64,000 nt of DNA from Rouxiella silvae (GTDB lineage: Bacteria; Pseudomonadota; Gammaproteobacteria; Enterobacterales; Enterobacteriaceae): assembly GCF_002093625.1 (NCBI RefSeq), contig NZ_MRWD01000010.1, positions 1 through 64,000 on the forward strand, read 5' to 3'. Under the pieces are notes generated by a model. It saw only the letters and a list, made by a program, of their open reading frames with translations, did no database searches and was not told the DNA's origin. Shown piece after piece: positions 60,529-64,000 of this stretch (position 1 is its first letter; each line of letters starts with the position of its first letter). The translations under genes were made by a program, and so were the position numbers.

Positions 60529-62259
60529 TTACATGCGCTCTACGGTTTCAATACCCAAGGTATCAAGGCCGGTTTTCAGGGTTCTTTGAGTCAGCAGCGC
60601 TAGCTTCAGACGGCTGTTACGCACGCTTTCATCTTCGGCGTTGAGGATAGGGCAGTCTTCGTAGAAACCGGAGAACAGACCGGCAACGTCGTAAAGGTAG
60701 GCACACATTGTGTGCGGCGTGCCTTCACGGGCGACGCTGGTTAACACTTCTTCAAACTGTAGCAGGCGTGTTGCCAGCGCGGTTTCACGATCTTCCGTGA
60801 GTACCATTGGTTGAGTCAGAGTGTTTACGTCGATTTCTGCACGTTTAAAGATTGATGCCACCCGGGTATAGGCATATTGCATATACGGAGCCGTGTTGCC
60901 TTCAAACGCCAGCATGTTGTCCCAGTCAAAGATGTAGTCAGTGGTGCGGCTCTTTGACAGGTCGGCGTATTTAATTGCACCAATACCGACCGCGTTAACC
61001 AGGCTTTCAAGTTCGTCGTGCGGCATATCGGGATTCTTGACCAAAATAAGCTCACGGGCGCGAACGATGGCTTCGTCCAGCAAATCAGAAAGTTTGATGG
61101 TTCCGCCTGCACGGGTTTTAAACGGTTTGCCGTCTTTGCCCAGCATCATACCAAACGCATGGTGTTCAAGGGTCACGGAGTCTGGCACATAGCCCGCTTT
61201 ACGCACGATGGTCCAGGCTTGCATCAGATGCTGGTGCTGACGAGAGTCGATGTAGTAAAGCACGCGGTCCGCGCCGAGCGTTTCATAGCGATATTTTGCG
61301 CAGGCAATATCGGTGGTGGTGTAAAGGTAACCCCCGTCCTTTTTACGTATGATGACGCCCATCGGGTCGCCGTCTTTATTTTTATATTCGTCCAGATAAA
61401 CAACCACCGCGCCATCGCTGTCGACCGCCAGACCTTTATCCTGTAGGTCGGAAACAATGCCTGGCAGCATGCTGTTGTACAGGCTTTCACCCATCACGTC
61501 ATCACGGCTGAGCGTAACGTTCATGCGATCGTAGGTAATCTGATTTTGTGCCATAGTCACGTCAACCAGCTTGCGCCACATCTGCAGCAGGTATTCGTCA
61601 CCGCCCTGAAGTTTGACCACGTAGGCACGCGCGCGAAGGGCAAACTCTTCGTCTTCGTCATAGTTTTTCTTGGCGGCGCGATAGAACTCTTCGAGGTCAG
61701 AAAGCTTCATCTCCCCGGCGTTTTCGTTTTGCACTTTTTCGAGGTAGGCAATCAGCATACCAAACTGCGTGCCCCAGTCGCCGACGTGGTTAGCGCGAAT
61801 AACTTTATGGCCCAACAGTTCATTGGTACGCGCGGCCGCGTCACCAATAATGGTCGAGCGAATGTGGCCCACGTGCATCTCTTTGGCGACGTTCGGCGCA
61901 GAATAGTCGATAACGATCGTCTGCTGCTCAACCGGCGAAATACCCAGCTTAGCATCGGCCAGCGCGGCATCGGCGTTGGCGGCAACGAAGCCGCTGTCGA
62001 GAAAAATATTAATAAAACCCGGGCCTGCGATTTCAACTTTGCAAGCGATACCGGCCAGGTCCAACAGCGCCACTACTTTTTCTGCCAGTTGTCGTGGCGG
62101 CATTGCTAATTTTTTAGCAACGGACATCACGCCATTGGCCTGATAGTCACCAAACTGTGCTTTTGCAGACTGGCGAACCTGTGCTTCGCTGTCCGTCGGG
62201 GCACCAGCGGCAACGAGTGCCTGGCAAATTTTTTCTGAAAGAAGGGCCTGTATATTCAC
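60529..62259 (-). CDS. argS: arginyl-tRNA synthetase
   Basis: 576 residues, class I synthetase. Add-1 domain to about 110, HIGH-type motif in [16 protein letters not shown] (about 122-137) and DALRA-type anticodon domain from about 460, ending [12 protein letters not shown]. The KMSKS region reads [10 protein letters not shown], as in E. coli ArgRS. SD is weak. Monocistronic, with 274 bases to yecM that hold both promoters. Confidence 0.96.
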   Translation of the reverse strand: MNIQALLSEKICQALVAAGAPTDSEAQVRQSAKAQFGDYQANGVMSVAKKLAMPPRQLAEKVVALLDLAGIACKVEIAGPGFINIFLDSGFVAANADAALADAKLGISPVEQQTIVIDYSAPNVAKEMHVGHIRSTIIGDAAARTNELLGHKVIRANHVGDWGTQFGMLIAYLEKVQNENAGEMKLSDLEEFYRAAKKNYDEDEEFALRARAYVVKLQGGDEYLLQMWRKLVDVTMAQNQITYDRMNVTLSRDDVMGESLYNSMLPGIVSDLQDKGLAVDSDGAVVVYLDEYKNKDGDPMGVIIRKKDGGYLYTTTDIACAKYRYETLGADRVLYYIDSRQHQHLMQAWTIVRKAGYVPDSVTLEHHAFGMMLGKDGKPFKTRAGGTIKLSDLLDEAIVRARELILVKNPDMPHDELESLVNAVGIGAIKYADLSKSRTTDYIFDWDNMLAFEGNTAPYMQYAYTRVASIFKRAEIDVNTLTQPMVLTEDRETALATRLLQFEEVLTSVAREGTPHTMCAYLYDVAGLFSGFYEDCPILNAEDESVRNSRLKLALLTQRTLKTGLDTLGIETVERM

Positions 62260-62533
62260 CGGATTACCTTAAATGACTAAACATATAACACCGTAACGGT
62301 GCCATCTTGATTGACTGGCATGAGCAGACGTTGAGCACTTATTGTCCCATCGACTACTCCTGACTTTAATGATGCGCATTTATAACATATTCGCCAACTT
62401 GAGTCAGTATTGTGCGTGGGAATATCCCCTCCTTCTTTCACGCTATTCATGGAATTTTAGGGGGGGCGAAACTGGCAACAGGCGCGTTGGTTGTGTAAAT
62501 TAAGCGCCCCAGGCCACCGAGAGAGGAAAAAAC

Positions 62534-63097
62534 ATGACAACAATAAACAACGTGCCGGAGTTGGAAGACCTGGTGGCAGATTTGCCGCGTTTTAATCAAC
62601 TTTTGGCCACCTTTGCCGAAAAGTTACAGCTTAATCTGGCAGATTTTCACGCCGATCATATTTCAGTTCGCTGTCACCAAAACACTACCGCCGACCGATG
62701 GCGCAAAGGGTTTAGCCAGTGTGGTTCTTTGCTTAATGAAACTGAAATCAACGGCCGCCCCATTTGCCTGTTTGACCTGCCGCAGCCATTACGCGTCGGC
62801 CCTTGGCAAATAGACCTGATAGAGCTGCCTTATCCGGGGGATAAACGTTACCCGCATGAAGGCTGGGAACACGTCGAGCTGGTGTTAAGCGGCGGAGTGG
62901 AAGGCTTTTATGCGCGTGCGCTTGCTCAGTTGGCCGATGAAGCGCTGGTGGCTCCGGGGATCAAACTGAAACAAAGCTCACCCAAGGGCGAGCATGAAAG
63001 ACTGGCAAACCCGACGTTGGCGATTACCGACGGCACTCTTACTATCAAGTTTCATCCGCACAGTCTGCGCGAAATAGTGGCCAGCGAGCGAGACTAG
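62534..63097 (+). CDS. yecM: YecM family protein (VOC-like metal-binding fold)
   Basis: 187 residues. ADHISVRCHQNTTADRWRKG, NGRPICLFDLPQPLR, PYPGDKRYPHEGWEHVELV and SSPKGEHERLANPTLAI are the conserved YecM segments, whose structure resembles isomerases and oxygenases of the vicinal-oxygen-chelate type, with metal ligands His/Glu. Activity unknown. SD GAGAGGAAA. In E. coli it also precedes argS. Its stop overlaps the convergent PatB-type gene by 4 bases. Confidence 0.93.
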   Translation: MTTINNVPELEDLVADLPRFNQLLATFAEKLQLNLADFHADHISVRCHQNTTADRWRKGFSQCGSLLNETEINGRPICLFDLPQPLRVGPWQIDLIELPYPGDKRYPHEGWEHVELVLSGGVEGFYARALAQLADEALVAPGIKLKQSSPKGEHERLANPTLAITDGTLTIKFHPHSLREIVASERD

Positions 63098-64000
63098 CGC
63101 AAGCGGTTTGCCAGCGCGTTTTCCATGCGATCCAGTGCTTTTTCAAGCAAAGCTCGCTGGCAGCCCAGATTTATCCTGACAAAGTTCGGGTTACCAAAAT
63201 CCTTACCATCAGAAAAACCCACGCCGGCGCTTAAAAAGAAGCGATACGGGGAGTCGAGCTGCGCCTGAGTGGCATCAATCCAGCCCAGATAGGTGCCTTC
63301 AATCGGCAGCATTTTCAGGCCGGGCATCGCGTTAATCCGTGCCGTTACCAGCTCGCGGTTGCCACGTAAATACGCCAGCTGTTCAGCTAGCCACTCATCT
63401 CCGTCACGATAGGCCGCCGTGGCTGCGACGTAGGCAAGAATATTCACCTGAGGCACTATTCCTTGGCCAGTTTGTGCGAACTTTTTGCGCAGTCGTTCAT
63501 TGGGAATAATTGCCAATGAGGCCCCTAGGCCCGCAAGATTGAATGTTTTTGAAGGAGCTAGCAGCGTGATGCTTCGATTCGCCGCGTCTTCATTAAGTGA
63601 GGCAAAAGGAACATGCTTCAGCCCTGGTTCGAGCAACAAATCACAGTGGATTTCGTCCGAGCAAACAATAAGGTCATTACGCAGGGCAAAAGCCTGCTGG
63701 GCCAGCAGTTCTTTACGCCGATAAACAGTACCGCCAGGATTATAAGGATTGCAGATCATCATTAACTTCTCACTGCCGTCCAGACTCGCCTGAAGTTGAG
63801 AGAAGTCCGCCACCCAGCGCTGTTGTTGTTGTGTAACTTTTACCGTTTTATAACGTCTGCCTTGCGACTCGGCCGCCTGCATAAAAGGGGGATAAATAGG
63901 GGACGGCATGATGCTGCTTTGTTCCCGCGTAGTAAATGCGCGCACCGCGAGGTTGAGCCCACACACCAATCCCGGCAGCCAAACTATCCACTCAGGTCGG
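63094..64000 (-). CDS. PatB/MalY-family PLP C-S lyase, partial (5' end outside the window)
   Basis: The frame is open to the right edge, so about the first 90 residues are outside. From the edge it reads PEWIVWLPGLVCGLNLAVRA, then SPIYPPFM, CNPYNPGGTVYRRKEL, VCSDEIHCDLLL and the PLP lysine in APSKTFNLAGLGA; ending LDRMENALANRLR. More typical of PatB than the gene at 16639 (SKTFNLAGL rather than CKPFNLSGL). Likely cystathionine/cystine beta-lyase. The Met at 63969 is internal and not the start. Confidence 0.88.
   Translation of the reverse strand, partial: RPEWIVWLPGLVCGLNLAVRAFTTREQSSIMPSPIYPPFMQAAESQGRRYKTVKVTQQQQRWVADFSQLQASLDGSEKLMMICNPYNPGGTVYRRKELLAQQAFALRNDLIVCSDEIHCDLLLEPGLKHVPFASLNEDAANRSITLLAPSKTFNLAGLGASLAIIPNERLRKKFAQTGQGIVPQVNILAYVAATAAYRDGDEWLAEQLAYLRGNRELVTARINAMPGLKMLPIEGTYLGWIDATQAQLDSPYRFFLSAGVGFSDGKDFGNPNFVRINLGCQRALLEKALDRMENALANRLR

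Overview
The window is chromosomal DNA of a gamma-proteobacterium of the order Enterobacterales. The right half carries the familiar enterobacterial block ychF / pth / ychH / prs-ispE-lolB / hemA-prfA-prmC-sirB2-sirB1-kdsA, followed by ghrA-ycdX-ycdY, yceB, grxB, mdtH, rimJ-yceH-mviM-murJ, argS and yecM. Protein sequences are close to, but clearly different from, E. coli. The gene order (a SulP transporter between ychF and pth, argS directly after murJ) points to a Yersiniaceae-type genus such as Serratia, Rahnella or Rouxiella. That genus-level guess is inference only.

Left half (1 to about 34 kb) is accessory. (a) 52-8546: seven tightly packed, translationally coupled genes that look like a small-molecule biosynthesis operon: 5-aminolevulinate synthase homologue, TauD-type dioxygenase, KASIII-like enzyme, ATP-grasp ligase, PaaK-like adenylating enzyme, class V aminotransferase and MFS exporter. 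An M20 amidohydrolase and a second MFS exporter follow (to 11512). The left end may be cut by the window edge. (b) 11694-13264: DoxX-family membrane protein with a divergent LysR regulator. (c) 13463-16633: a complete polar amino-acid ABC importer, convergent with a PatB/MalY-type C-S lyase. (d) 18001-19433: a decayed patch with two deletion scars (an aldo-keto reductase/SDR fusion and an arsB/arsC fusion) next to an intact arsR. (e) 19517-23878: a beta-glucoside PTS operon (EIIBCA, GH1 phospho-beta-glucosidase, LicT/BglG antiterminator) with a readable RAT/terminator leader and a candidate CRP-dependent promoter. (f) 23985-33251: a divergent catabolic locus. The leftward arm has an iron alcohol dehydrogenase, DapA/NanA-family lyase, SSS symporter, cytoplasmic sialidase-fold protein, YhcH/NanQ-like anomerase and SDR. 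The rightward arm has a DUF1537 acid-sugar kinase, PdxA2 and a DeoR repressor. A palindromic operator candidate lies between the arms. (g) 33303-34033: a fragment of a dead RND efflux pump and a small cupin.

Core half: prs, ispE and lolB run leftward, divergent from the hemA-prfA-prmC-sirB2-sirB1-kdsA run. A Fur-box-like sequence lies between lolB and hemA. Two identical tRNA-Ser(GGA) genes, each with its own promoter and terminator, sit between kdsA and a peptide-transporter-family gene, with an unrecognised 258-residue ORF beside them. The window ends inside a second PatB/MalY-type gene.

Most interesting: the 52-8546 operon, whose ALAS homologue keeps the succinyl-CoA pocket but has Ser in place of the conserved Thr that limits the amino-acid substrate to glycine, in a bacterium that also carries the C5-pathway hemA; and the sialidase-fold / acid-sugar-kinase catabolic locus, whose substrate cannot be assigned to any pathway I know.
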